NCBI GenBank assembly: GCA_014155875.1
Contig: JACEFZ010016121.1
Location: forward strand, 260,001-324,000
Direction: 5' to 3'
Length of the DNA stretch: 64,000 nt
Source of the DNA: Cepaea nemoralis
Taxonomy: Eukaryota; Mollusca; Gastropoda; Stylommatophora; Helicidae
Shown here: piece after piece, positions 1 to 10,451 of the stretch
Position numbering within the stretch: position 1 is the first letter of the stretch
Layout: every line of letters starts with the position of its first letter
Translations under genes and position numbers: made by a program
Notes under the pieces: model-generated
Database searches by the model: none
What the model saw: only the letters and a program-made list of their open reading frames with translations
Told to the model about the DNA's origin: nothing

Positions 1-200
1 TTATAGTTGTTTGGTGTACCGATGCTCGGGATCTCAACCGGTACCAGCGGAGTTGGTGCACTGTGTGATCTCTGGGAGGGAGTTGGAAGTATGCCCTTGC
101 AATCACAGAGAGGGAGAGAGACATGAAACAGACAGATAAAGACAGAGATAGTCCTAGTAGCTGTGATAAACAGAACGATAAAGTCATAGACATAAATGTT

Positions 201-231
<31 letters not shown>

Positions 232-720
232 GGAGGAGGGGGGATGAGAGACACATAGACCAAGACATAGACACAAAGAGAGTCACAGAGAGAGAGAGAG
301 AGAGAGAGAGAAGCTGAGAAAAACAGCTAGACAAAGACATAACATGAAGAGAGCCACAAAGAGAGTGAGAGAAACAGAGACAGACATATACATAGAGTCA
401 ATGAGAGAGACAGAGACAAAATACAATGAGGCAGATATATAGAAAAAGGGAGATGCAGAGATACAGGCACTGCAAAGAATATAGAGGCAAAGAGGACAGA
501 GAGAAGCTAATGACAGAGACAGAAATGATACAGGATAAACACATAAACAGGGATAGGCACGGGTGACTGAGGTAGACAAAAAGGACAGAGATTCAGGCAG
601 AGAGACAGAGAAACATAGAGATAGGAGAACGTGGAAGTGACTAAGAAATGACAGAGCGGCAATCTTGAAGCAGCGAGAAAACACAGAAAGAGTATGAGAT
701 ACATATAGTTACAGAGACAG
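1..720. repeat. Purine-rich low-complexity DNA with (CA)n and (GA)n
   Basis: The + strand is dominated by variants of AGAGACAGAGA. It has a pure CA run at about 200-229 and a GA run at about 287-311. Open frames here, on either strand, are an effect of the missing T on one strand and I do not count them as genes. Confidence 0.85.
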
Positions 721-795
721 AAAACACATTGGAATAAACAGTTTTATTTTAAAAAGAACCACTTTTACGTTTATATATTTAGATATAAAACTTAC

Positions 796-924
796 AGCAT
801 TTGTTTCTTGTCTCTCTTTTAACTTTTCCAGTTCTTTCTGATACTGTCTCTCCTCCGCCATTCTGACCAGTTCATCATAGTACCTCTTCTTCTCAATATC
901 GGGCACAGGTTGGTAATTCATTTT
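796..924 (-). CDS. Host-gene exon: coiled-coil segment, downstream-most exon seen
   Basis: This is an internal exon of 129 nt (43 codons, phase 0 to 0). On the minus strand it is preceded by a pyrimidine-rich acceptor ending TTTATTCAG and followed by the donor GTAAGT. It encodes a charged helical segment containing KKRYYDELVRMAEERQ and a run of E/K/R/Q residues, as expected for a coiled coil. The phase joins exactly to the end of the exon at 12717-12886. The coding sequence is clean while its surroundings are repeats. I read it as part of the CSPP1-like gene described at 12717-12886. I saw no further exon between 1 and 795, so the 3' end of the gene is probably outside the window. Confidence 0.72.
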
Positions 925-1258
925 CTGAATAAACAAACGAAATGTGTCACATGACACGGCGTTTTCATGTAATGAAGCCATTTTGTTTGTGGTGTTCATG
1001 TGAAAAGGACGCACAGGTATGACTCCATGATTATCATGTTCAGTACAAACTAAAAACAGTTAGAACTCAGTACAAAATAATTGAAAATAAGAACTCCTGC
1101 GAAAAAAAGGAGCGATAATAAACACTTATACAGTATACAGGGGCTTTTTTTCCTGCTCGAAGAAAACATAATAAGAATAAACAGAATGAAGGAATTAGAT
1201 TAAAGCTGTGGTTATAGCAGCGTTATATTTCATCAGAAAACAGCAAGTTAAATACAGT

Positions 1259-1460
1259 TAGTGTACCCGCCAGTTGCAATTCTGTCGCACTTTATAAATC
1301 TGATCGTTGTAATTTTGTTTGACATGATAGCCCCGAATCGTTTGTACTTTTGTTTTACTTCATCTACCGTTAATTGTATTTTGTCTCGTCATTATATTCG
1401 CGTCCGTTGTATATCTGTATCACTTCATATACCCGTTTAGTTGTCTAATAATATTACTTT
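1259..1460. repeat. Diverged 32-33-bp minisatellite, left block
   Basis: Repeats built on CACTTCATATACCCGTTAG followed by TTGTAATTTTGTC recur every 32-33 bp with many substitutions. The array continues at 1812-2150; the two blocks are separated by an inserted LINE 3' end and its ATC tail. Confidence 0.7.
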
Positions 1461-1537
<77 letters not shown>

Positions 1538-1800
1538 GATGTGTCTTGCCAGTAAGCGTGGGCGGTCATGTATGCTCACCATTTTACTAGATCACCAGAG
1601 TCGTGGATCAGCTCAGTGTTCCTGTCTCGACCATGCCACGTGGTTAAGGCCATCCAGGTATTTACTTCTCTTCCTTCTCTTGTTTTTTTTCTCCTCCATC
1701 CTGCCAGTTGTCATCAGCTCGTCAATGTATTTCTTCTCATTACGTGACTTAAATATGTGACTGTCTACGTCTAATTTCTCTAATCAATTTACGATTTTCA
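1461..1800 (-). mobile_element. LINE 3' end (RTE-like) with a (GAT)n tail
   Basis: The (ATC)n run at about 1461-1537 reads as a (GAT)n tail on the minus strand. Next to it lies sequence matching the 3' part of the LINE copy at 14177-15130 (shared text such as CACCAGAGTCGTGGATCAGC). It interrupts a minisatellite. No coding capacity remains. Confidence 0.7.
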
Positions 1801-1811
1801 TTTGTTTCTTG

Positions 1812-2150
1812 TAGGACATTACTTCATATACCCGTTAATTGTAAATTTGTTTCACTTCATATATCCATTAGTTGTAATTTTATCTCACTTCATACACCCG
1901 TCAGTTGAATATTTAAATCACTTCATATATCCGTTAATTGTAATTTTGTCTCACTGGATATACTCAAGTTGTAATTTACCACGGCATTGACTACATCAAA
2001 TCTGAACTCACCAGTTGTAATTTGCCATGACAATGACTATATAAAACCTGAAATCAACAGTTGTAATTTGCCATGACAATGACTATATAAAACCTGAAAT
2101 CAATAGTTGTAATTTGCTACTGCGGTGACTACATAGAACCTGAACTTACT
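1812..2150. repeat. Minisatellite, right block, with two exact 46-bp units
   Basis: The 32-33-bp units of 1259-1460 continue here. From about 2012 a different 46-bp unit containing AATTTGCCATGACAATGACT occurs twice exactly, with a degenerate third copy. Confidence 0.7.
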
Positions 2151-2199
2151 AGTTTCGAGACATCCGAGTTCGGAAGGTGTTGATGAACTATTTCTCCTG

Positions 2200-2787
2200 T
2201 GATCGCGTCCCTCTTTGGTTTGCCAACTCGACCAGCGAGCAGTACTTCCGCAAACTCCCCTTGCTGGACAGACAGCCACAATTATTAAACATGTCTGCGT
2301 ACAGACAAATTGACAGACTTATTAAAAACAATTACATGTGTTTAGATTTTCCTGTGCTTTATAGAACCTGTAATTGCTGTATTGGCAGTGAATCTTGGAA
2401 TGTAATTGAACAAATTAGGAAGAACTTAGAAGCAACAGAGATGTGTTTTTTTAAGACGAATGTTGCGAATTCCTTGACTGCCAGAATAACTAACAACGAT
2501 TGCCTGAAAGAGGCTAATGAAACTAGAACACTATATACAACAATAAGAAAGAGACAAACAGCTTTCTTTTGTCATGTGATGAGAAGAGATCCACTGTAGA
2601 AAGATCGAGGGGAAAGAGAGACAGAGGCAGACCAAGAGAAATGATACTGGATGGATTGAGACGGTGGCATGGAGGAATATCATCTGCAGAGTTGATTCAG
2701 AAATTCAAAGACCGAGATCTGTGAAAAGTCATGAACGACTACGCTAGGTGGCATGGCATTTGATGATGATGATGATGATGATGATAT
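2200..2787 (+). mobile_element. Decayed LINE reverse-transcriptase C-terminus with (GAT)n tail
   Basis: An open stretch at 2177-2599 contains EATEMCFFKTN and TIRKRQTAFFCHVMRRD. These correspond to the tail region of RTE-type LINE polyproteins (compare the copy at 14194-14595 with KFFGHVMRRS). Sequence downstream encodes the usual RGRPRE... piece in another frame and ends in a GAT microsatellite at about 2762-2787. It is full of frameshifts; the 5' limit is uncertain. Confidence 0.65.
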
Positions 2788-2817
2788 TTATCAGAAAAAA
2801 TCAATGTATATGCATAG

Positions 2818-2916
2818 AGCTACAGAGTGGCCGAATGGATAAGAACACGTTCTTAAACATCCAGTGTGCTAATGCTGAGATTTGGGGTTCAACTCCTACA
2901 CCGGATATCTATATAT
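2818..2916 (+). mobile_element. tRNA-derived SINE fragment
   Basis: It contains a pol III A-box-like segment (GTGGCCGAATGGATAAG) and a B-box-like segment (GGGGTTCAACTCC), the same family as the copies at 6039-6262, 28646-28950 and 36222-36404. It is cut off where the palindrome at 2919 begins. Confidence 0.65.
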
Positions 2917-2918
2917 AT

Positions 2919-3130
2919 AAAAGAACTGTGGCAAAGCTTGATGAGGAAGCTACCAGACAAACCACTGGACTGAGTAGTTTTATAATAACGTTCAGAAGAT
3001 CTATTCGTGCATACAATTATATATATATATAATTGTATGCACGAATAGATCTTCTGAACGTTATTATAAAACTACTCAGTCCAGTGGTTTGTCTGGTAGC
3101 TTCCTCATCAAGCTTTGCCACAATTCTTTT
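2919..3130. repeat. Near-perfect 212-bp palindrome
   Basis: Two arms of about 106 bp are reverse complements of each other with, by eye, a single mismatch near the outer end (GAACTG against the complement of CAATTC). The centre is a short AT alternation at about 3018-3032. The arms contain no known gene. It abuts a SINE fragment on the left and a decayed MITE on the right. Confidence 0.9.
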
Positions 3131-3195
3131 GCTGCGGCTCGCGTCACCGCTGCATGCATTCAGCAATGGGTAGTTTATGCTTACTCAAAGTTAGG

Positions 3196-3390
3196 AGCAT
3201 GACCTTTACAGAACATCGCAATCAACTCCAGCATTTATTAGCTGTTTATGATTTTCTAGGCAATTGCACGTTGAGTAGTTTGCCATTGCTTTCTGAACCG
3301 CGACTCTCATGCTGTTGTGAAAATCAAAATAACGCGATCTGCTTCTAAATTCTCTGGTATTGCTTCAAGCCCGATACGTCGGCAATATAA
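3196..3390 (+). mobile_element. Fold-back MITE family, half copy
   Basis: It shares with the copy at 4059-4385 the order TTTACAG-ACATCGCA-TCAA...CCAGCAT, then AGTAGTTTGCCATTGCTTTCTGAAC. Only one arm is present. Confidence 0.55.
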
Positions 3391-3559
3391 AACTTCGTTT
3401 ACTACACTCAAGCAAAGGATGTCTAGTTTACATTGGGAAATGGTAAATGTCCTTAAACTTCCATTTTGTTTCGTGACAGGCAATTGTCTTTAACACTTTC
3501 TTTAACGGACATTCATGCCGTTTTTGCAACTATATGCACAATAATCGTTTCTGTAACGC

Positions 3560-3900
3560 ACCGAAATATTCCAAGGGGGCTTCAAATGAAAACCTTAAAT
3601 GTTTTTGTTTTTTGAGTGAACATATTCTGAACAAGAACAACTGTATAATTTTTCGATGTAGTTACCACTGCGTTAAATGTCAGTCCTTCAGCGCCGATAA
3701 AGTTCTCGAATTCCTGTACCAAAACCAATGCTCTTGGTCACGTGTGTAACCAACCACTCATGCATGCCTTCTGTACGTCTTCACAGAAGTTACGTGTTGA
3801 AATTTCTTACTCCAATCATACACTTACTGGACTGAGAGGCATGCATCAAATTACTGGACCTTCATTTGCAAATTAACGTCTATAGATGTCACTCCTTACG
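3560..3900 (+). mobile_element. Mariner-like element remnant
   Basis: It begins with GGGGGCTTCAAATGAAAACC and runs parallel to the element at 52518-53698, including a shared stretch GGACTGA.AGGCATGCATCA. It is uninterrupted where the other copy holds a nested LINE, so it shows the empty-site arrangement. The right terminal repeat was not found. Confidence 0.5.
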
Positions 3901-4058
3901 GGCGCAGTTCGCAATCCGGCATACCGCGTTCGAAACACAGTAGCGGGCGATTTTCTGCACATTGGGTTGATTTTCATTAAATAGTATGAGTTCTGGTCGT
4001 TCAGAAAGTAATGTTAAACTTTCTTTGTTTCTTTTTATTTTTTAATTTTTTAAATTTT

Positions 4059-4385
4059 TCATATCCTATTTACAGGACATCGCTGTCAACACCAGCACTG
4101 CTGTTACTGATGCCTTGGCAAGTTTACGTTCAGTAGTTTGCCATTGCTTTCTGAACGACTGGCTCCCATACCTTCACTTTAAAACCCAGCGCGACACGGC
4201 CTGCTGCCAAATCGGTCGCAGCTGTGTTTAGAATGCAGGTAAACGGAATTACGAACTGCGTCCGTAACGCCTTTGCCACGGAGACTGGCAATAATAAACT
4301 ACTGAACGTAAACTTGCCAAGAAAACACAAACACCCGATAAATATGCTGGGGATTACTGAGACGTCCTGTAAAAGGATATGCAAC
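4059..4385. mobile_element. Fold-back MITE, complete copy
   Basis: The ends are inverted copies of each other over roughly 100 bp. The left end reads CATATCC..TTTACAGGACATCGC and later AAGTTTACGTTCAGTAGTTT; the right end has their reverse complements (AAACTACTGAACGTAAACTT and GTCCTGTAAAAGGATATG). The middle has a short unique part. No transposase is encoded. Target-site duplication is unclear. Confidence 0.7.
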
Positions 4386-4532
4386 AGAAAATAATATAGT
4401 ACCAGGATATGTCCGGAAAGAAACGGCTGCTGGCGAGATATAGATCACATCAACCATAGAGTGCAGATTGGTCTATAAAATGTGTAGGGATCACCATATA
4501 CCTTATAGTCTTCCAATCCTTCAGAAAGGTCC

Positions 4533-5098
4533 TATATCTTGCGTTGAGTTGAGTTCAGAACCGACATGAATGCACTGAGGACATTCCCATAAGCGCTCCG
4601 TTCCCTCTTTCAATAGCCAGCGAAGAGTCATACTACTAGTCGTCCCCACCGCTACCTGATTACAGTTCTCCTGGTTTTCCCTCTGTTTTGAGATTCTTCC
4701 AAAACCCCAGCCGATCCCCCGCGATATCATTCTTCCCACAAACGGTTCTCATTCTGTCGCCCCTCCTTCTCCACTTTGTCGATCTTCCTCTATACATAAT
4801 CTATCACCAAGAGGTGCATTCCCTGCCAGTCTATCGGCCTATTCATTCCCCCGCACTCCCGCATGGACAAGAGGAAAAAAAGCCACACAATTCGCACAAT
4901 TTGTGACTCCCTGAAGCGAGTATAGCCATTCCACCCGAAACGTTCCTATCTCCACATTACTTAGCATACTACATCGAGACCGTAAAGGAATGCAATCTGT
5001 GTTGCAGTGGTTCTCCTCTAACCAACAGAATTCAGCTATTACTTCTTTCACCTCCATTCCCATGTTGGAGGTCGTAGTCAATATCTTTCCTCTCTTCA
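4533..5098 (-). mobile_element. LINE 3' end with RNase H domain remnant
   Basis: Minus-strand reading gives GMEVKEVIAEFCWLEE, then HAGVRGNE and RADRLAG across frame breaks, typical of the RNase H domain found in I/Jockey-type LINEs. A C-terminal piece LKEGTERLWECPQC follows. The 3' end carries CTCAACTCAAC. The copy at 13817-15415 is the same family. Confidence 0.65.
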
Positions 5099-5108
5099 AA
5101 CGTTAGTT

Positions 5109-5265
5109 AGTTGCATGTCCTTTTCAGGACGTCGCAGTCAACCCCAAACATGATTTGTCTGTGATTTACTAGGCAAGTTTACATAAAGAGTTTGCCATTG
5201 TGTTGCTGAACTCATCACAACAGCCGATACATTAATTGCGGACTGGGGGTGAACAAAATGCTCGT
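5109..5265 (+). mobile_element. Fold-back MITE family, half copy
   Basis: It matches the left arm of the MITE at 4059 (TTGCATGTCC, TTCAGGACGTCGCAGTCAAC, AGTTTGCCATTG) and then decays before a poly-G tract at about 5294-5307. Confidence 0.55.
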
Positions 5266-5309
5266 GTATGCACGACTAGTGGTGATGGCGGTCGGGGGGG
5301 GGGGGGAGT

Positions 5310-6036
5310 ACGAGGTGTCAGGGATTGGTAGTACCTTTGGTTAGGATGACTCTCATGTCCTCTTCAGGACCCTTCCCCCCACTGGTCCAAGCCTGACATT
5401 CAGCTCATACCTGTGTGGCTCCTAGTAGCTATCAGCATGCGACAGCGGCCACTCCCCCCGCCCCCCCCGGTCAACAGCCTGTAACAGGATGGCTAAAACC
5501 AGGCGTGAATAACCGATTTGGTGTCAAACCAATCGGTGACACTAGGATATGCCTACCAAGCATGGGAAGACAGGACTCGGCAGACTGCGCGGAAGTAATG
5601 TAATCATTGTGATTCAAAGGGCAAGACGGCTTTTACCTGCAAAGCGTTGTGGAACGTAATGAGCACCGCAAGGCACGTAGAGCGCCCTGGTCATCCACTG
5701 CACATGTATTCGTCTCCAGTCGTCTCGACTTGTCTTGCCACTGGACTCAGATGGACTCAAGCGAGAGAGTGAGTTGACAAATTGCGCAACTCTTTCTCAC
5801 TTTAATCCAATTCATGGCGCAAGTCATTCTTCATCCAACTTCATAAAGAACATTTCGAGCCAAAATAGGCCTTATCAGGCACCTCAGAACTCACGGCTCC
5901 ATACTTTCCACCCCACTGGATGAATTGAATGGTCATCATCATTCTTGATGGACAAACAACTAGTGGTGATGAAACCTGAACACGCGACTGAATCCGTTTG
6001 GAAAGTTCCGCCTATAAACTAAAGAAGAAAGTAAGA
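5310..6036. other. No gene recognised; repeat-like, GC-richer stretch
   Basis: A mosaic with poly-C/G tracts and short open frames that match nothing I know. The text at 5600-5700 resembles 5' sequences of endonuclease-type LINEs, but I cannot assign it. Confidence 0.4.
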
Positions 6037-6038
6037 GG

Positions 6039-6262
6039 GGTCCACGTGGCAGAATGGATACGAAACGTCAGCTCTTTAACTTTACGTGTGCTGAGATCGA
6101 GGTAGCGGATCCAACCCTTTCAGCGGTCAGTTTGAGTACAATTTTGACTCAGAATGTCGCTCTGAAGTTGGAGTGGGATCAACAACATCTGTCCAGTGCA
6201 CTAGTACTGACACGTGTATGGACTACGCTTGAGTTTAAAGCGACCGAATGCAACAAAAAATA
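6039..6262 (+). mobile_element. tRNA-derived SINE
   Basis: The head GTGGCAGAATGGATACGAAA resembles an A box and GCGGATCCAACCC sits at the B-box place. The 3' part (GGACTACGCTTGAGTTTAAA) is shared with the copy at 28646-28950. Confidence 0.6.
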
Positions 6263-6427
6263 TTGTATGTTTTTAGTCAGCTATATATGAAGATGATAAG
6301 ACCGTACGGGAGCTTTCAAGTATCTTGTTAATTCTTCCTTGTATCTACTTCTGCTGTCGAATGCCCTCTTCTGGATAGAAAAATAAAAATATAGCACACG
6401 TTACAATATTGCTATTGAAAAGTTTGT

Positions 6428-6473
6428 GTGTGTGGTATATATTATATATATTCTCTCTCTCTATCTCCTCTCT

Positions 6474-6538
<65 letters not shown>

Positions 6539-6560
6539 GCCTCTCTCTCTCGTCTCTCTG
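6428..6560. repeat. (CT)n microsatellite
   Basis: Long CT run with few interruptions, next to AT-rich sequence and to a short LINE 3' fragment at about 6610-6690 ending in GATGATGATG. Confidence 0.9.
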
Positions 6561-7019
6561 TATGCATATATAGAAGATAGATACAAAAACATGTTATAGA
6601 TGATAAGGAAATGACCCATAAACGGATACTGTCCCGCTGATTATGCTTCACCTCCACACCGCAAGATGATATAATGATACGATGATGATGATGTATTGAT
6701 GGGCTGATGATAAGGCAGGCATTATTATCATGTTAGTATTGAAACTGATGATTGTAATAGCAAGTACCAGTAATATTAATATATTATTAGCCAAATGTGT
6801 ATTTGTTATTAAGGATTCGTTGTTTACAATTGTATAAAAAGTAAATTAGAGGACCCTCTTACTCATCTTGTGGTGTATTTTGTATATGGTGCAAGTCTAT
6901 TAGTTATTTTAGACCAAATAATACTGGATCAACAAGTTTTGGCAGGTTTCTATTCAACAATCAAGAATGGAGAGCATCTGTTGGCGTTTTTTTTCCCCTA
7001 GGTCATGCTGTGGTGTGAA

Positions 7020-7320
7020 ACGAGCAGACGGCCAGATTGGCTGGGTCTGCACCGGTCTGGGAGATATTGGTGCATGATCAGGAAGATGTGGCGGCGGACG
7101 TTTGGTATCGAGTGTATAGTGAGGAGGTACATATAGATCATCACGGACTGGAGAGAGTGGTGCTGCAGGGAGGGACCAGGGATCAGGATACTAGGACAGT
7201 CACGCGGACACTATTTATGGAGTCTTCGCTGGCTGTTTTCCGATGAGGACGGGGCACTTATGGAAATGTCCCGTTGTGCTATGATGTCGGTTCTTAACTC
7301 AACTCAATTCAACTCAGTAT
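7020..7320 (+). mobile_element. LINE 3' end
   Basis: Sequence ending in GGCACTTATGGAAATGTCCC and a tail of CTCAACTCAATTCAACTC is the forward equivalent of the minus-strand copies at 4533 and 13817. Coding sequence is broken. Confidence 0.55.
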
Positions 7321-7399
7321 TCGATGGGTGATGTGGTCAAAATCACACTGACTGTCTTTACATGCAAGGACATGTTTTGGTCTCCATTATTCAGATATG

Positions 7400-7780
7400 A
7401 CCTGAGCTATTGTATGACAGTAGACGGTACTACCTGCTTTCTGTTAGCGCCGAACGTTGGGTGGCGTTTACAAATCTCGACACCCCATATTTTGCCAACG
7501 ACTTCGGGCGGAGGAGAGCAAATGAAAGGGCACAAGTCGTATCCAGGTGAGAGGAACTGCAACCTAAAGATTAAATGTCACTACAGGGCAGACCAGATTC
7601 TAAACCGTGGTGTAGGACTGAAGCTTCAACAGGCTGACAGTTAATGCATAGCTTTGTTGATACAGCAGCTTCTGCTGCTTGTCTTATTCCAGACATGCTA
7701 ATGTTTACTTTCTCTGGGGAAACCAGGCATACTGAGGGAGGGATAATGACGCAAGGGCAATACATGGTCTCTAAAACTCA
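7400..7780 (-). mobile_element. Unclassified interspersed repeat D
   Basis: Minus-strand equivalent of 48290-48725: both hold GACAGTAGACGGTACTACCTGC, a GCGCC..AC.TTCGG.. segment, and GCAGAAGCTGC..GTCAGCAA. A third partial copy lies at 37830-38040. No coding or terminal repeats were recognised. Confidence 0.5.
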
Positions 7781-7796
7781 GTCCAGGCTTTGAGTG

Positions 7797-8250
7797 GAGT
7801 TAAGAACCAACATCACTTCACTCGGGACATTCCCATAAGCGCCCAGTTCTTACTTTCAACAGCCAGAGTAGAATTTCAATATTAATATTGCCCGTTGCAA
7901 TCTGATTATATGTCCGTCTTGCTTTACCTCTGAGTGACGACTGTCTTCCAGATCCTCTGATCACCCCTCGCTGCCGCATTATTTACAGACCACGATATTC
8001 TACTGGTTCTTCTGCATTATTCACGTACTCCCAAAGGGCCTTCACAACACCGCCTTATCATGCATCAAATCATCTCTTAATGATGCCGCACCAGCCGATC
8101 TGTCTGCTTCTTTATTTCCAACCACAACGGTGTCCCGGAGAAAAGATTCAGGGAATGCCCACAACCCGCGGCCTCTGAAATGGTGCATGCCATTCGGCAC
8201 GAAGCATGCCAGTCTTCACCTTTATCTGCATGCTTCGTAATGCATGATTC
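7797..8250 (-). mobile_element. LINE 3' end fragment
   Basis: It has the same 3' terminus as the copies at 4533 and 13817 (GGACATTCCCATAAGCGC) but a diverged body. Part of that body (CAGTCGTCACTCAGAGGTAA) also occurs on the + strand at 41050-41165. Confidence 0.5.
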
Positions 8251-8459
8251 ACAAACCCCAGGCTTTATGCTATGGAATGGTTAATATGCCTTTTCTTTGT
8301 AACACAATGTAACAAACCACCGTCTGTCAGACGGCAAGGTGCCAGTCCTAGTCCTGATATTAGCCACACCTCTTTCGAGTGTCGATTGTCGTATACAGTA
8401 TTGCGACTAGCACCATATACCCAATATGGTAAGAAGTGTAAACAGGGAAACCCTCCTTG

Positions 8460-9000
8460 AAGTCTACCGTGTGTGTGTGTGATGTAAAGATCCTTGTGAT
8501 AAAGATTAAAATGCTCATGTGTAGTAAAGATCCCACTGATTAAGTTCACTGTGTGTATCTTTGATAGAGTCCACGGATATAGTTTACTATTGTGTCTTGT
8601 GGAATAAATACCCCACCACCTTGGTTTGCTCTGTATGTATGATAAATGATACACTGTCTGCGTATACCATGTGTAAGTGATAAATGATACACTTGTTAGG
8701 GTTACTGTGTGCGGGGTTGAAAGATAAACCTTCTAAGTTTGCTATGTGGGAGTGATAAATAATACACTTCCAACGTCAATTGGGAGCAGAGGCTGCAGAT
8801 AATCCACTAAGTTTACCTTGTGTGGGGAAAGTAAATAAATAAGTGTTTAAGTGCAACATGTGCGGGAGTGATAAATAACCCTTTTATGTAACTCAATATG
8901 TGTGGGGTGAGAGGTAAGAAATGGCCCATTTATTAAGTTCACTGGGTGTATGGTGTTAAATAGACAACTTACTGCGCTGAAAATATCGGTTGATTAGTAA
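8460..9000. repeat. Old, diverged tandem repeat of about 60 bp
   Basis: The phrases GTGTGGGNGTGATAAATAA, TACACTT and TAAGTTTACTGTGTG recur in the same order at roughly 55-65-bp spacing, with many changes. Confidence 0.55.
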
Positions 9001-9461
9001 CCCACATACTAATATTTTCTGTGTGGATTTTATGTAGAATACGAGTACATCTGTCAAGGCTGTTTGTATTGCATACTACATGTTCAGAAAAATGGCGGAC
9101 ATCGGTTGCTGAACTAGCTGGATTTGATTATGCAGTAATGTGTGAGCAATTGCTGCTTTTATAGTGATTGACGCTCCTATCGAAGATGAACTGTAATTTT
9201 AGTGGCGGTACTGTTGCGTTGCCATTCTGGCAGCGGAGTTATGCATATTTGCTTGTGCGTGCTGTTTGTTTTTCGGGACTGCTGTCTGTTCCACTGTTCA
9301 CATGAGGCAATGAGGAGCATTCTGTGTGATATTCACCGCCACAGGAACGGATCTGTATGGGGTGACCTTTTGCTTTAAAGTTAGAACCGAGTTAACGACT
9401 ATATCTGTGTTGGAGGGGATGGGAGGAGAGGGGGGGGGGGAAGAATAATAAACCCACTTAC

Positions 9462-9522
9462 TTAGTTCGTTATTCAACATCTCCTGTCTTCTTCTGCTTC
9501 TCCATATCTCTCCCTGAGAACC
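9462..9522 (-). other. Doubtful extra exon candidate in the 11.8-kb intron
   Basis: A 61-nt interval has the acceptor CCTTTTCTGTCCCAG and the donor A|GTAAGT on the minus strand. It reads SQGEIWRSRRRQEMLNNEL in the only open frame, which would suit a coiled-coil protein. It begins in phase 0, as the exon at 12717-12886 would require, but ends in phase 1, whereas the exon at 796-924 starts in phase 0. It therefore needs an unseen extra exon, a different donor, or is not an exon. Confidence 0.25.
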
Positions 9523-9591
9523 CTGGGACAGAAAAGGGAATGTCAACATGTTATAATGTATGAACAGCATTAATCTAGACTTTTTTTTTTC

Positions 9592-9710
9592 GCATATCCT
9601 TTATAGGACATCGCTGCCAACACCAGAATTTTACCGCTGTTGTTGATTTCTCTGCAAGATTATGCTCTGTAGTTCGCCATTGCTTGCTGGTTCATAAATA
9701 ATGCGGTGTT
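9592..9710 (+). mobile_element. Fold-back MITE family, half copy
   Basis: Arm sequence CATATCCTTTATAGGACATC ... TAGTTCGCCATTGCTT ... matches the left arm at 4059. Confidence 0.55.
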
Positions 9711-9734
9711 GGATTTAACAGAAACGCTAACATG

Positions 9735-9890
9735 CACACAGGACACATGCAAAGACATAGACTCATTCATACACACGTGCTCATACACATACACTGACAC
9801 AACTATCCACTCACACAGACAGGTATGCCCACACACACAAACACACACAACACACACACACACACACATGTATATATATATATATAGAGC
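9735..9890. repeat. (CA)n and (TA)n microsatellite
   Basis: CACACA-rich DNA followed by a short ATATAT run. Confidence 0.85.
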
Positions 9891-9932
9891 TATGAATGAG
9901 CACCTATTCAAGGAGGCTAAAACTAAGCACAT

Positions 9933-9933
<1 letters not shown>

Positions 9934-10017
<84 letters not shown>

Positions 10018-10110
10018 ATCAGTGTCTTGCCAAATGGCGTGGGCGATCATACGTCTCCACAAATTGTCATCTCCGACGGCATGAATCAATTCGTGTTTGA
10101 TGCATGAATG
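9934..10110 (-). mobile_element. LINE 3' end with a long (ATC/GAT) tail
   Basis: A pure ATC run of about 85 bp is followed by GTCTTGCCAAATGGCGTGGG, the terminal sequence of the RTE-like LINE seen at 1461 and 14177. Poly-His and poly-Ser reading frames here come from the triplet run. Confidence 0.7.
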
Positions 10111-10450
10111 AGTACCCACACAATGTGGCTAAAATTGTGCACCTATACAGTTTGGCTTAAATTTAACACCTATAGAAAGTGGTCATGACATGAGTTAGCA
10201 CCTATACACTGTGGCTTAAACCGAGCACCTATATAATATGGCTATATTTCAGCATCCGTACAATGTAGCTAAATTTTAGGATTTATTCAATGTGGTTATG
10301 AGTTACCACCTATGCAATGTGGCTTGAGTGAGCACCTATATAATGTGGCTAAAATTAAGCAATTATACAATGGGGCTAAAACTGAGCACCTACATAAAGT
10401 GGCTAATATTGAACACCTATACACTGTGGCTATGAGTTAGCACCTATACA
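10110..10450. repeat. 27-bp minisatellite, diverged part
   Basis: Units of the form CACCTATACAATGTGGCTAA plus AATTGAG recur about every 27 bp with substitutions. The same array continues at 11045-11212 and 11400-12100. Confidence 0.8.
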
Positions 10451-10451
10451 G

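Noticed and set aside
283..704. 133- and 65-codon minus-strand open frames
   Set aside because: Leu/Ser-rich reading of purine-rich low-complexity DNA; no splice sites or domain.
4839..5099. 86-codon open frame as a separate host gene
   Set aside because: It reads as part of the RNase H region of a LINE remnant (HAGVRGNE) that also occurs at 13817-15415.
9896..10107. Poly-His and poly-Ser open frames
   Set aside because: Triplet microsatellite (ATC)n at a LINE tail.
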